Shown in pieces: positions 1 to 12,220 of a stretch of DNA of 64,000 bases (positions within the stretch are counted from its first letter, which is position 1; the number at the start of each line of letters is the position of its first letter). Origin of the DNA: Populus alba (Eukaryota > Streptophyta > Magnoliopsida > Malpighiales > Salicaceae). The translations under genes and the position numbers were made by a program. Under the pieces are notes generated by a model, which saw only the letters and a list, made by a program, of their open reading frames with translations, made no database searches and had not been told where the DNA came from. The DNA is taken from contig NC_133287.1 in the NCBI RefSeq assembly GCF_005239225.2, positions 11,017,493-11,081,492 on the forward strand. The letters are read 5' to 3'.

Positions 1-2318
1 TCTTGACCCTACTGGGAATATTACAATCAAATGGGACATCATAAGCTGGACCGCTGATGGCTATGTCGTAAGTACTAATCAATGTACAGTAAATTTGATA
101 GGAAGCTTACATAATCAACTAATGATAGGAAGCTTATATTTTGAACATGGATTACAATTTTGATTCTCCCAGCAGAACAATGTACAGTCAATTTCTTATT
201 TATGTATGATATGCTTTATGTTTCGTTTCTTGCCTTAGATTATTGGCAGTGTTTTGCTTTAGATTATTAGCTATGTTTAGTCGCTGAAGTGGTTTTTCAT
301 TTTTGTCTTGTTGCTTGGAAGTTACAATCAATCCTCCACCTTCTCTGTATTCAGTTTTCATTTGACTTGAGTTCATAATAGTACCTTGAGCTTATCAACT
401 TTTAGAGTTGTTACAAGTTCTTGTGGTGCATGATTGAAGTTTTCCAGTCCGATGTTTCTTCCATAATTTGGGCTTCCTGTTCCTCACTGGATTCTAAGGC
501 CTTTATCTCATTAAAGAAGGGTGTACTTGATCAGCATATCATAATCTGCTGAACTGTTTAGCAGTTTCTCTTTTGCGTTTTTCTCACATTCATGGTTTGT
601 TAGCATCCATTATACTCATAGTTTCTCTTGAGACTCCCACATCTGTGATTTGCTAACACCTTCATGCATGATAGGCTGTTGTCACGATTTACAACTTCCA
701 GCAGTATCGTCACATTCAAGCACCAGGATGGTCACTGGGATGGACATGGGCAAAGAAGGAAGTAATATGGAGCATGCTGGGAGGCCAAGCAACGGACCAA
801 GGAGATTGTTCAAAATTCAAAGGAAACATTCCACATTGTTGTAAAAAGAGTCCGACGGTTGTAGATTTATTGCCAGGAATTCCTTATAACCAGCAGACTG
901 CAAATTGCTGCAAGGGGGGAGTTATCAGCTCATGGGCGCAAGATCCAGCCAATGCAGCAAGCTCCTTCCAGCTTAGTGTGGGTTCAGCTGGAACCAGTAA
1001 CAAAACAGTGAGATTACCAAAAAACTTCACTCTGAAGGCACCAGGACCTGGTTATACTTGTGCTCGTGCAAAAATTGTTAAGCCTACTAGATTTATGTCT
1101 ACAGATAAAAGGAGAATCACTCAAGCTTTGAGTAAGTAAAATACAGGAGTAGAGAGCAGCATCTATGCATTTGTTTTACATAATCAACAACTCGCTTTAG
1201 AACATAGCTATCACCTATGATGAATCCCTTTAACTGAAATTTAAAGTGCAGAAGGGAGAAAATCTCAAAACAATGCTTGCCCTTTTAAGCAATCTAAATC
1301 TGTATCCATGGCAATAGCATAAAGAACATCTGAACTTTTTTGATTGCAGTGACATGGAACGTTACTTGCACATATTCACAATTCCTGGCTCAGAAGACTC
1401 CTAGTTGCTGTGTCTCCCTCTCATCATTCTACAACGACACTATAGTTCCTTGTCCAAAATGCTCCTGTGGCTGCCAAAGAAACAATTCGGATTCGGGGGG
1501 TTGTGTTGAGTAAGTTCTCTTATTGGAAACATCATTTTTCTTTCTTCTAGCTTTGGGTCTCTAGAATATATACATATATCCATTTTGTATGTGCTGAATA
1601 TGCTAAATTTACTATTCCTTGAAATTTTTTGTTTGCAGTCCAAATGCACCACATTTAGCTTCGGTTGTTTCGAGTCTAGGGAAAAACAACCCTATGCCTC
1701 TTGTCCAATGCACAAGTCACATGTGCCCGATCAGAGTTCACTGGCATGTTAAGCTTAACTACAAGCAATACTGGCGCGTTAAGGTCACAATTACAAATTT
1801 CAATTATAACATGAACTATACACAATGGAACTTAGTTGTGCAACACCCCAACTTTGACAATCTGACCCAGATTTTCAGTTTTAACTACCAGTCATTATCT
1901 CCTTATTCAGCTATTAGTAAGTTATATGTCCCCTGTGGTTGGTTTTATTTACTTTATAAATTTGAATCTCTTTCCTCAATAGAATGTAAATTGGGGATTC
2001 TCATCATGTTATACTTTTCGGACAGATGATACTGCCATGTTGTGGGGAGTAAAGTTCTACAATGACATGCTTATGCAAGCCGGTCCTTCTGGTAATGTTC
2101 AGTCAGAGCTACTTTTTCAAAAGGACATGTCAACTTTTACCTTTGATAAAGGCTGGGCCTTCCCTCGGAGAATCTATTTCAATGGTGACAATTGCGTTAT
2201 GCCTCCTCCGGATGCGTATCCATGGTTGCCTAATGCGAGTTCACGCCAGCTTACTTCACCGCATATACTAATGATAGCCTTCTTTTCTGCTTTGGCTTTC
2301 TTATATGGATATGTGTAG
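1..2318 (+). CDS. COBRA-like GPI-anchored protein (COB/COBL1 type), 5' part outside window
   Basis: COBRA-family proteins are secreted, GPI-anchored wall proteins needed for oriented cellulose deposition. The exons I read are 1-67, 675-1131, 1350-1509, 1639-1916 and 2026-2318, all with GT-AG borders and one continuous frame. The first visible exon begins inside the N-terminal domain (LDPTGN, then IKWDI); start codon and signal peptide lie left of the window. Exon 4 here holds the family hallmark CCVS followed by a Cys-rich stretch (CPKCSCGC). The last exon has PRRIYFNGDNCVMPPPD and ends in a hydrophobic tail after NASS, the expected GPI-attachment signal. The wording NDTAMLWGVKFYND and FDKGWAFPRRIYF is closer to COB/COBL1/COBL2 than to COBL4, by my recollection of the family. 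It faces a COBL4-type gene tail to tail, and the shared 457- and 278-nt exons show common descent. Confidence 0.93.
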
Positions 2319-2650
2319 ACTGTCGAGGTTTACTAAACGATGTGGCAACCAACCTAACAAATTTTTTTGACTGGATCTGCTTGACCTGATTACATATTGG
2401 AAGCAAGGTGAAAAGTTAATGGGTATATGGGATGATATTCGGCGTTTCACTGGCTTCAAAATGGTGTGTTTTGTTTCAGTGCACAACGGTTGGTGCTAAT
2501 ACATTGGTGGATGAATTCACTGCTATTTTGTCACTTCTAGCTGTTGTACTTGTAAGTAGTCCCTGTAATATTATCAATCTTGTTGGTAGAATTTCAATGG
2601 CTCGAGTACCATTACAACATGAATAAAAAGCAATAAAAAAGAAAACATTT
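2319..2650 (+). terminator. 3' UTR and poly(A) signals of the COBRA-like gene
   Basis: After the TAG at 2316-2318 no further coding exon is seen. Two AATAAA hexamers lie at 2622-2627 and 2632-2637, a normal distance for a plant 3' UTR of about 300 nt. The 3' end of the convergent COBL4 gene (stop at 2838) is only about 200 bp away, so the two 3' UTRs may abut or overlap. Confidence 0.5.
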
Positions 2651-2837
2651 GCACATAAATTTGAGGTAGATTTTTCTTGTTATTTGGTTGTCTTACTTAT
2701 CATAGACCACCACTTGCTCCATTTTTCATGACACAAAGCAATTTTGTTGCGTAACTATGCTCCAGTTGTCTGTCAAAATGTATCTGGGCTCAGAACTTCT
2801 GATGCTCTATTATTTCCTCTGCTTCAAACGCCATAAA

Positions 2838-4611
2838 TTACCATATATACACGAACAGGAAAATCAATGTAGAGATCAACATGGAGAAGACGTGTGGGGA
2901 TCCATGAGCAGAATTGGGCAGAAATGGGTATGTATCTGGCGGGGGTACCATGCACTCATCGCCATTGAAGTAGACTCTCCGTGGAAATGCCCATCCCTGC
3001 TTGAAGGTGAAAGTGTTCTGGTCCTTCTGAAGAAGCACCTCAGATTGAAGATTTCCAAGTGGCCCTGCTTCCATTAATACGTCATTGTAGTCCTTCATGC
3101 CATAGAACATCCCTGTGTCATCTGCATATCACAGAGAAGGAACGTTAAATCAAAGTTTGTTTCTGACGCAATCTCATCGTGATAGAATTGTAAGATTTCC
3201 TGATACTCACTTATCGAGTCATAGGCAATGAGAGGCTTGTACTCGAAGCTAAAAACTTGCGTTACGTTGTTGAGATTCGGATGCTGTACAACGAGGGACC
3301 AAGTCGAGTAGTTCTTCATGTAGTTGAAATTCGTGATCGCAATCTTGACACGCCAGTACTCCTTATAGTTCACCTTCACATGCCAGTGCACTCGAATCGG
3401 GCACATATGGTGTGTGCATTGCAGAAGAGAGCTATTATCTTTCCGGGTTGTGTTTCCTACCGGCAATTGAAGAATTCTGGAATCTCCACTGCGTCAACAC
3501 AATACATTTAATGACTTCGTTTCTCCAGTAAAAATCACTAATCTGGGAGACATTGTAGTCTGAGGCAATGGAAATGGTGGCTTACTTGACACAAGTGTCA
3601 TTGTTTTGGCAACCGCACGCACAAGTTGGGCAGGGAGTGAGTATCTGATTGTAGAAAGATGAAAGAGATACACAACAACTTGGGTTTTTTCTTGCCATGA
3701 ATTGCGAGTAAGTGCAGGTAACATTCCAAGTCACTGCATAAAAACAAAGACACAGGTGAGCAGCCTGCTGCCTGAATTTCAAAAGACTGCTATACTGCAG
3801 TGGGAGAAGGAAAACTTACACAGGGCCTGAGTTCTTCGCAGACCATCAGGAGTAAGAAACTTGGTGGAAGGCACCATCTTTGGAGGGCCACAAGTGTACC
3901 CTGGTCCTGGACCTAACAAGGTGAAGCTCTTTGGAAGTTTCACTGTTTTATTCGAAGTACCGGATAATCCAACAGTAATCTGAAATTGAGAGATAGCAGC
4001 TGAAGGATCTTGGCCCCATGCTGCCACTACTCCACCTTTGCAACAATTACCGAATTGCTGGTTGAAAGGAACACCGGGAAGCAAGTCCACAACTGCAGGG
4101 CTTCTCTTGCAGGAATGAGGTATGTTTGCTTTGAACTTGGAGCAGTCACCTTGTTCAACCGCTTGAGCACCATTGATGGACCATATGATTTCTTTCTTTG
4201 CCCATGTCCATCCTATGGTCCATCCAGGTTTCATGAAGTGCCGGAACGTTTGGAAATTGAACAATGTCACAATTGCCTGGGAAGTTTTTTTGGCAGCGGA
4301 ACCATCATCACAGCTCAATTTTAGCAATGTGTTGTATAGTATGATAAATTTAGCCATAATATCTGCTATTAGATGATCTAATACTTACAATATAGCCATC
4401 TGTTGTCCAAGACATAATATCCCATTTTATTGTTACATTTCCAGTTGGATCCAAAGGATCATATGCACCTGCAATGACAACGTAAGAGAGCTAGAATATC
4501 AGTAAGCAGAAGCAAGTTAAATCCAAGCCCAAATGAAGAAGCTTAAACTTTACCTGAACAAGAAAAGAGCACAAGAAACAAGACAATAAAGAAGAGAAAT
4601 CTCATTTTCAT
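2838..4611 (-). CDS. COBL4: COBRA-like protein 4 (secondary-wall COBRA family), complete
   Basis: There are six exons on the minus strand: 4611-4554, 4468-4389, 4276-3820, 3733-3586, 3488-3211 and 3121-2838. Together they encode 434 aa, normal for the family. Residues 1-20 are a hydrophobic signal peptide (MKMRFLFFIVLF...). The N-terminal AYDPLDPTGN motif follows; CCVS is at about 218-221 with a Cys cluster CPTCACGC after it. A hydrophobic C-terminal tail after about Asn410 is the GPI signal. The wording NDTGMFYGMKDYND, TFTFKQGWAFPRRVYFNG and PPPDTYPFLPNSA is that of COBL4, the family member tied to secondary-wall cellulose (IRX6 in Arabidopsis); this assignment rests on recalled family sequence. 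I chose the ATG at 4611 over the in-frame ATG at 4605 because it is first; either gives a signal peptide. A TATA box lies about 135 bp upstream. Nothing is broken. Confidence 0.93.
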
Positions 4612-4743
4612 CAGGCCTACAACGTAGTTGTTATGTTACTGACTCTTCTACACAAAATCTTCTTTAAAATCAGTCTTCTCTAATTGTTTCTAGCTACAAC
4701 TTCTTAGTGGCCACTGGGAAAGAATAATAAGCTATGTGTTCGA

Positions 4744-4752
4744 GATATATAG
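4744..4752 (-). promoter_or_regulatory. TATA-like box of the COBL4 gene
   Basis: Read on the minus strand this is CTATATATC, about 135 bp upstream of the ATG at 4611. That leaves room for a 5' UTR of roughly 100 nt. A poly(T) run (about 4797-4817, + strand) lies farther upstream. No other core element is clear. Confidence 0.4.
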
Positions 4753-5667
4753 AAACTGAGCTACTGGTCGTTAAAAACCGGGAACATTTTCATGTTTTTT
4801 TTTTTTTTTTTTTTTTTGAGAATAACATGTTAACATTTCTGATTCTATGTTGATGCGACAGGTATGGTTATGACAACATGCAAACATCAAAATTCCTATG
4901 CATTCTTTGTTTCAAGACAGTGACTGATTTGCTTAGCACTTCTAATTGCATGCATGCATAGCTGTGTATGAAAATACTCTTCAACCAACTTTCCCTTTCT
5001 TTCCTCTTCGGGATAAAAATCATGAATTGGATTATATCAGGAAAATGTTCAATCCCCATCTTTCAAGATTTAGAATACAATATCTTATCAGAAGGATATA
5101 GACAAAATGTGGTGTGAAAATGCAAAATACCCATCTGATATGATTGAGAATACAATATTCAATGTCTTGAAGGAGGCTTTACAATTACAACAAAATAGTG
5201 CGTGCCATACTTTTATATTTGTAGAAGGAGACTAATTGTAAGAAAGCAACATATTAATATATATATATTCCCCCACATAGGTTCATTAAATTAATATCTT
5301 ACCCTATGCATGCAGCTTAGCACAACTACCACATACGATGAATTTGAAGGCTGCCACATGAAGTTCTTTCCCAAGTGTCATGAACCACAGTGATATTATA
5401 ATTTTATATTTTATTTATTTATTTTTAATTTAGTCATTACATTACGTGTTTAATGAAATTTAGAGTTGACAACTTATTTTAATTTACATCTTTTATGATT
5501 ATCACGGTATCTAAAAAATATCTTAATATAAAGTTGATATTTAATTTTATAAGATGTTATTTAGATTCTTTTTTTTTTTTTATATATAAAAAAGATTGAT
5601 AGTCAAGAGACTAGAAATTGAAGAATTGAAAAACACCGAGGCCTTAGCGGAGAAATGAATAAGCCAG

Positions 5668-6530
5668 TAATTAGGGCTGAGCATTTCCAGGTTTGGTCCG
5701 GTTTTGAACTAAAATAAATAACCAAACCAATTTTTTTTTTTTTAATTTTTTAAACTGAACTTGAACTGAAAACCGGTTCAAATCGATTAATTTCGGTTTG
5801 GTTTAATTTTTCCCTTCCAAACCGGTTCAAACTAAAATTATTCCAACTTGTTCACAGTCCCAAAAAAATCCCTAATCCCTACGTCGAAGAAGGCAACTAA
5901 AAATCTTCCTTATTTAGGCATTTTGATGCGTTGTGCCTTGACCGCCCACAATTAAAACAAGAGCCTCCAAATCCAAAGCTTCTGCTATGCACAATAAAGA
6001 AAAGATGTCATGTTTGTTGGCTGAAACTTGTATGAATAAATTGTCCAAACCCTCAGCCACACAAGCCAGCAAAAGATAAGAAACATAACAGGGAAAAAAA
6101 TGAGGGAGGAATGAAAAGAAAAAAAATCCACCACTTGACACTTGCCCCATCATGCATGTACCCTATAAAGCCTGTAACTTTAGGTTCAAAGCAAAGAAGA
6201 GTGAAGGGAGAGGGATATACAGAGAAAGGGGAGGGGGGGATATGCTGAGAATAGGGGGCTAAAAGGAGGGAGGGATATGCAGAGGGGCGGCTGATGCTAA
6301 ATGTGATTTTAGGGTTAGAAAATATTGTATTTATACTTATTTTTTTTTAAGTGCTGGCTGCTTGAATCGGTTTCGGTTCAATTGATTTTAAGATTTTAGA
6401 AATCAAAAAACTGAACTGGATTTTTTTATGATTTTTTTAATCAATTAATTCAGTTTTTTTTTCGGTTTGGTTTTTTTTTTTTTTTTTCTAGTTTTTCCAT
6501 TTTAATTTTTTAATTTTTTTTGCTCATCTC
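5668..6530. mobile_element. MITE-like element with CGGTT-rich subterminal repeats
   Basis: The stretch begins GGCTGAGCA and ends TGCTCATCTCC, imperfect inverted termini. Inside both ends (5690-5830 and 6360-6490) are many copies of CGGTTYGGTTT / AACCGGTTC. The middle has no coding frame beyond low-complexity reading. Related CGGTT-rich pieces occur at 22245-22572 and 61512-61850 and also start with a GGTGATCA-like or GAGATCATT-like end. This layout resembles non-autonomous hAT-like elements, but I found no clear 8-bp target duplication, so the class is inference. Confidence 0.4.
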
Positions 6531-8340
6531 CGTCAATAATGGAAACCGAGGCAAGGAGAGAGAGAGAAAGGAAAGAAAAATGGCTTGTTAGAGCCATTTT
6601 GGACTGCTTACTATCACACGTGTTGCCTTATAGGAAAGAGAACACCTCAAAGATCCAATGACATCAAAGAATACACTAAATGGAGAACATAGAAAGTCTT
6701 ATGCGCTGCTCAAAGGGGGTGGGCCTTCCTCATGCTGCAACAGGTGTGAAACACGCCTAAGATTTTTTTTTTCTTCTTTTAATTTAGTCTTTTAATTTTG
6801 AAAATTAAAATTCTTAAAAAGCCTTTATAAGTTTGATGGGTTTTTTTTTTTTTTTTTTTTCAGATAATTTAAGTCATTTTATTATATATAAAAATATAAA
6901 AAGACCACAACTGTCCAAATCAATTAAAAAATAACTAATGGACCCGGCTAAAAAACTCATTTACTCCCCAAGACCACTTCATTGATTTTCTTGGTTAAGG
7001 ACAAAGATACAATTTCACTATTTAAATTAACAGTGAATTATATATTATCTACAATACTTTTTACACGACAATTAGGTTTTGATAATTACTAGCTTAAATT
7101 TCTTGTTTTAGAATTTTCAGTGCATCTTATCTGAGTAACAAAAACAGAAAAAGATATTGCCATACATTGTTTTCTAATATCAACGATTTTAATGTACATT
7201 AAATGGATAAATAGGTAAATCCAATTCCATATAATAAATCAAATGAGAAACCATTTGTTATCGTTAAAAACCTTTTAATTCATAAGTATATATTATAAGA
7301 TACTAATTTATAACTTTATTAGGCATAATTGAAAAATATAAACAATACTATAGAAAATAAAATAAAATTTTTGGGATTATAACCATCACTTGTTCTTGAG
7401 ATTAGACCCAGTTTCGAGCATGATATATTTAAAGACTTGGGTTATTAGATTGTTTAGTTAATCACGAGTCATCTAAATAATTTGTCTGGATCTATTATTT
7501 TTATTTTAAATAATGTTATTTTATTTTATTTAATTATTAATTTTAATTTAATCAGGTTTTATTCAAAATAAAATCAAACTTTAAAAGGTCACTAAATAAA
7601 CAAGTTAATCCACCGAGTTGAATAATCATGGTGTAGTTGTGTCTAGTTAGACCATGATTCACTCCCACCTTCCATCCTTGATAAGGAGTATGTTTGTACT
7701 TTATTGAACCTGTATCGAGAAAGTGCAACCTCAAATTCCTCGTTACTAAAGAGAAAAAAAAAATTCAATGATACCAGAATTGACTAGAAGAAGAAATAAT
7801 TTAATAAAAAAAAAGCTTATTTAATAAAATAAAATTAAATTAATTAAAAAAACTGGAATTGTTAAGTCAAATTTTAAAATACAATTTATATAATTTTTTA
7901 AAACTATTCATTATGGCAAGAAATAAAATGATTAGTTCCTGCATGTCTTGTGCCTAGAATTAAAATCCAGAATGTAAACCATAAAAAACTCGACTCCCTT
8001 TACTTCTCTGGAGAAAACAAGTTAACCAAGAAACAGGCAATAATGGCATCTAGATTAGAAGAAATAAAATCCAAAATGTAAAATTTAGGCAAGAATTCCA
8101 ATCCATAAATAATTTTCGAAATGGGAACACAGATTAAAAAGACAAAGAAGCTGAGACTCGTCAACAGGTCTATCGGTTCATGGAAAGTTCCAAATTTAGC
8201 AAAACAAGAGGCTACTGCCCCTGGTTTTCATCGTGTAAAAGTCATCGTTAATTCTCAGCCCCCTGAAACCTGCAGTCCTGAATATACCTTACCTTGGTGG
8301 TCAAGTCATTCTCCTCAGCCGGAGCTGGCTAAAGTTATGA
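6531..8340. other. Gene-free AT-rich intergenic DNA
   Basis: Between the COBL4 promoter side and the B12D promoter I see only AT-rich sequence with homopolymer runs (for example T20 near 6841) and no credible coding exon. The open frame 7552-7734 (-) has no family features. The left half of the wider gap is the CGGTT-rich element at 5668-6530. Confidence 0.5.
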
Positions 8341-8348
8341 CATGGCAC

Positions 8349-8360
8349 TATATATATAAA
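8349..8360 (+). promoter_or_regulatory. TATA box of the B12D-family gene
   Basis: TATATATATAAA lies about 120 bp upstream of the ATG at 8481, giving an expected transcription start near 8385 and a 5' UTR of about 95 nt. It lies inside an upstream open frame, which argues against that frame being coding. Confidence 0.55.
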
Positions 8361-8480
8361 CAGAATAAGAGCACCTCTGCCTGTGAGTATAGCGATTCAA
8401 TACAGCAGTTGGCTTATTTCTTGAAGTCCAGGGAGAACATTAAAACATCAGCGTTGCATATAGGAGCAAAAGCTTTTCCG

Positions 8481-8915
8481 ATGGGGCGTTGGATGAAGCC
8501 AGAGGTAAGCAAGCATCATCACCACCATTTTCAAGGCTTCAACTATTATATTTGATCTTCTTGCATCTCATGGGCTAAAGTGTTTTGTGCTGCCAGGTCT
8601 ACCCGCTATTGGCTGCAATGACCTGTGTAACCAGTTTGTGCATCTTCCAGCTTACGAGGAACGTCTTCCTGAACCCTGATGTCAGGTACACTGAATTCTT
8701 ACACTCACAGAAATATTCTATTTTTCACTTTGTTGATCGTTTTTCCTTTGCTGGAATTGATTAACAGAATCAACAAAGCAAAACGTAGCATGGGAGTGCT
8801 GGGAAACAATGAGGAAGGAGAGAGGTATGCTGAGCATGGCCTGCGCAGATTCTTGAGAACTCGCCCACCTGAAATCATGCCTGCCATCAACCACTTCTTT
8901 ACTGAAAATAAATGA
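8481..8915 (+). CDS. B12D: B12D-family small mitochondrial membrane protein
   Basis: There are three exons, 8481-8504, 8597-8685 and 8768-8915, encoding 86 aa, the usual B12D length. The protein starts MGRWMKPEVYPLLAA. A single membrane segment spans roughly residues 9-30, then come NPDVR, the GVLGN...EGERYAEH block and the C-terminal PPEIMPAINHFF motif. B12D proteins are related to the MLRQ (NDUFA4-like) subunit family and are reported as mitochondrial, with roles in seeds, senescence and low oxygen; this comes from family knowledge. The frame is open for 120 codons upstream of the ATG, but the TATA box at 8349 makes MGRW the likely start, and family members start there too. Splice sites are canonical and no damage is seen. 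Confidence 0.92.
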
Positions 8916-10278
8916 ATCAAGAGCTGGCCCGGTTTTATATTGAATTTGTGGTTGTTATAAATGTTATTTGCTTCATTTGCTAGAGTTTTCAATAATGAAA
9001 TTTAAACATTTTTTATTCAAGAATTATTCCTTACATTGACGAGGCCAATGTTATTAGAATTCGAAACATCTATCTAATAATACCTTGAATCTTGAGTTTT
9101 TATTATGGATATACGATGATATGGTTCAAAAAAAGAAGAAAAAGTGTACTACAAGTTTGTGTTAAGTCTATGAACTTTGTTTGACCCTTTTGGGTCTGTC
9201 AAACCAAGTTTATCAAACTAGTCAAACTAAACCCAACCGAGTCCATTTTGAATGCGGTTTAACCCATTCAAGTTTAATTTGATTTTTTTTTGTTTGATTT
9301 GACTCATTTGAACTTAGTTTGACCAAACATGAGTTTGGTTTGATTTTGGTCAAGCTGAGTCCATTTTAGACTCTATTTAACTCTTTTTAGATAGAACCAA
9401 GCCCAACTTGAGGTCCAGTTTGACATAGTCAAACCAAACCCTACCAAGCCCACCTTCAACTTAGATCGGCTTCTTTTAGACTCGGTTCATTTAGACTTTT
9501 CTGTCTTTTCCTTCCTTTTATCCCTAGTTTATTATTATTTATATCGACAACTCATATATCAAGGAGGATGTCACGTTGTTCGGACTCCACCTTTATATAC
9601 GCTTCATTTGCGTCATTCGGCTGTTATGACATAATGCATATATATAAAGTGCTACTCCTATCTCAATTATCTATAATTCATAATGAGCTAGAATTGATAT
9701 TTTATATGATTAACATAGCAAATAAATCAAACAATCTCAACCCCTTTAATCTTCATTATAGTTTTCTTTTCAATTCTTTCAATTAACACATTACTCAATG
9801 AATTTTTATGCTTGCTAATCTCAATATAACATAAAAAAATCCATCTAAACTTTCATTCATTCAAACATAAACTTACATAACACTTTCATATGCAAAACAC
9901 ATCAACTCTCATTAATAATTCAAACAAGCTCAAATTATGATTTCTTACCATTTAGGTACAATAAATTGAGATAATAAAAACAAGGAAAAATAAGTTTTAA
10001 TCACTTCTATTTCATTTCTTCTTTCTCTTCAAAATCACCCTCTCTAGCTAAGTAAACCCTTTAAATCCTTCAATTTTTCTTACTTAGATCTATTCCCAAC
10101 TCTCTTTGATCCTTTAATCTAACTCTCTTTGGAGTTTTTAGCAAAGCTTTTCCAAAAATTATTCTCAAATTCCTCTCTTTTTATTTATGGTTTAGCTGGC
10201 CAACTTGGTTTTCTTAGGAAGCCAAATTTTCTATTTATATGTCCTTTATAGTTCAAATTTATGACATTGTCATTATTC
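8916..10278. other. Gene-free AT-rich DNA with degenerate repeats
   Basis: Poly(A)-type signals of B12D may lie close after the stop (AATGAAATTT near 8994). From about 9180 to 9480 the sequence is built from degenerate GTTTGACC / CCAAACCAA words on both strands, a low-complexity repeat. No coding exon is supported. Confidence 0.45.
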
Positions 10279-10488
10279 TTTAGTTTTGTTGTTTGTTTCA
10301 GTTGGTATTTTGTCTCCACCTACTTCTAAAACTCACAATATCCTAAAGTTTTATATATGTGTGTGTGTGTGTGTGTTTGTGTACTAAATGATTAGAAATG
10401 AAGTTTTATAGAATAAAACTTTAGGATATTGTGAGTTTTAAAAGTAGGTGGAGACAAAATACCAACTGAAACAAACAGCAAAACTAAA
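10279..10488. repeat. Long foldback (inverted repeat with GT-repeat loop)
   Basis: The left arm 10279-10353 and right arm 10414-10488 are about 75 nt each and nearly perfect reverse complements (for example GTCTCCACCTACTT pairs with AAGTAGGTGGAGAC). The 60-bp loop holds a (GT)n tract at about 10358-10380. It could be a foldback MITE, a local inverted duplication, or a young miRNA/siRNA-type hairpin locus. There is no coding sequence. Confidence 0.85.
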
Positions 10489-10782
10489 TTTCCAACACTT
10501 CACTAATACTGTAATATTTTAACCAGGGTTTTACATGTCTTATCCTACCCTACGAGTCTGTGGGAAATTTGTTTTTTTCTTGAACATGTAAGTTTCTATA
10601 AAATATTTATCAAGGACTTTTTAAAAATAACATTACCCCTATGCAAATTGTTGGAAAAGGATGGAAATTTCATTGTTTGGGTAGAAAATTTATATTGTTG
10701 TTTGGTTCTTGAGAAAATAAAAAACCAAATATTTGAGGGAAAATAAAAGAGGAGAAACTTTTTATCTTGAACTATTAGCATC

Positions 10783-12220
10783 ACTATAAAATTGAAAAAT
10801 ACCAACAAAATATTTCATTAGTATTTAGAAAAAACTTTCATCAACAATTACAAAGTCAATGACATTGCTGAAAGAAATATATTGTCAACAACTTATTCAT
10901 GAGAGATTTGTTTTTTGTTGATATTTCCATCAACAACTTCCTCTTTCAATGTAATATTCATATAAAAAAAATTAAATTTGATCGCCCAACTTCCATTAGG
11001 AAGTCCATCGACATCCTTAATTATTGTTGATTCCATCAAAAATACCTAAACCTTTTGCAACATTCTAATGAAATAGGAGCGATGGAATTGCCGATGTTAC
11101 ACATTGATTTCTGACAGACTACTCTGCTTCAGATCCCATTGAAAATGCCTAAACCTTTTGTAACTTTTTGATGAAATGGGTGAGAACATTGCTGATAAAA
11201 TTGCCGATAAAAATATGATTATGTCAATAATTTTGTCGGCGTTTCACACTTGTTTTAGTGTTGTTTATTTGTTATTATCCCAAATGCATTTTTTTATTAA
11301 CTCTAAACTCACAACAACAAAAACAACAACAAATCTGATGTATTATAAACAAAATTTCATACAAACAATAATTATGTTAAATTGAATTCCATACTTATTA
11401 AAAAAAAACAGATTAAAATTCTTAACAAGGTGGAGGGTGAGAAAAAGATCATGAACCGGAAGCTTTAGGAGAAGGAGGAAAATATAAAGCCAAATATAAA
11501 CATACTTGCTTTCATTTTCTATTACTTTCTTGTTTGATACATGCTCTTATTTCTTCTTTTAGTTTTACCCTCATTTCTGCTTTTATATTGGGCAACTTAA
11601 CAACCAATTGTTCCTGAACCTTGTACTAGACCATTTCCTCTATGATAGGTGATGTATGGCTTGGGCTATAATGTTATATGCCTAACATTGAAACATCATG
11701 GCATATCCTTATATCTTGGATTGATGCCATATGTATACTATAAACCTGATTTCTATAAGCTCCATTACTTGTTTTAACCTTCAAACATAATTAAGGGAGG
11801 ATGAGTGTAACTATTTTCTTCATATTTCGCAACCATGCTGGTCTTATTTATATATCCTAAAAAAACATGTAAAAAACCAAGATTTATATTAATGATGCAA
11901 ATAAAAATTAGTAAGGTAATTAAAATTATCCAAAAAATAATATATTTTTTTTTTGTAGAAAGAGTAAGAAGGGGGAAGAGAGAGCTATTGGAGTTCAATT
12001 CATTTAAATCTACCAACGAAATGTCTATCGACAATTTCATTGAAAAATATTGACTCGTCAAATTTTCGATGAAATTGCTAGTGAAATTTTTATTTGTTTT
12101 CTATTTATTTGTAAATTTCATATGACATTATCAATGGAACATATTCCATTACTATTTACTTAAAAAATTACAACCAAAATATTTTTTTTGTCGGTGTTTC
12201 TCTTATTATATGCTAGTTTT
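10783..12220. mobile_element. Possible degenerate CACTA-like element
   Basis: The left end reads CACTATAA. Subterminal words of the type GTCGGTGTTTC, GCCGATAAAA and ACCAACGAAAT, repeated in both orientations, resemble the Zn-cluster-free subterminal repeats of CACTA elements. Two related internal blocks (11033-11100 and 11140-11205) share AATRCCTAAACCTTTTG. I see no intact right terminus and no transposase, so this is a weak call. Confidence 0.25.

Noticed and set aside
4984..4990. ACCAACT as a secondary-wall MYB site upstream of the COBL4-type gene
   Set aside because: One 7-base degenerate match in several hundred bases is expected by chance; no cluster is seen.
8121..8480. Open frame of 120 codons in frame with the B12D start, as a long N-terminal extension
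   Set aside because: A TATA box lies within it at 8349-8360, B12D proteins start at the MGRW-type position, and the extension has no family features. It is most likely promoter and 5' UTR.
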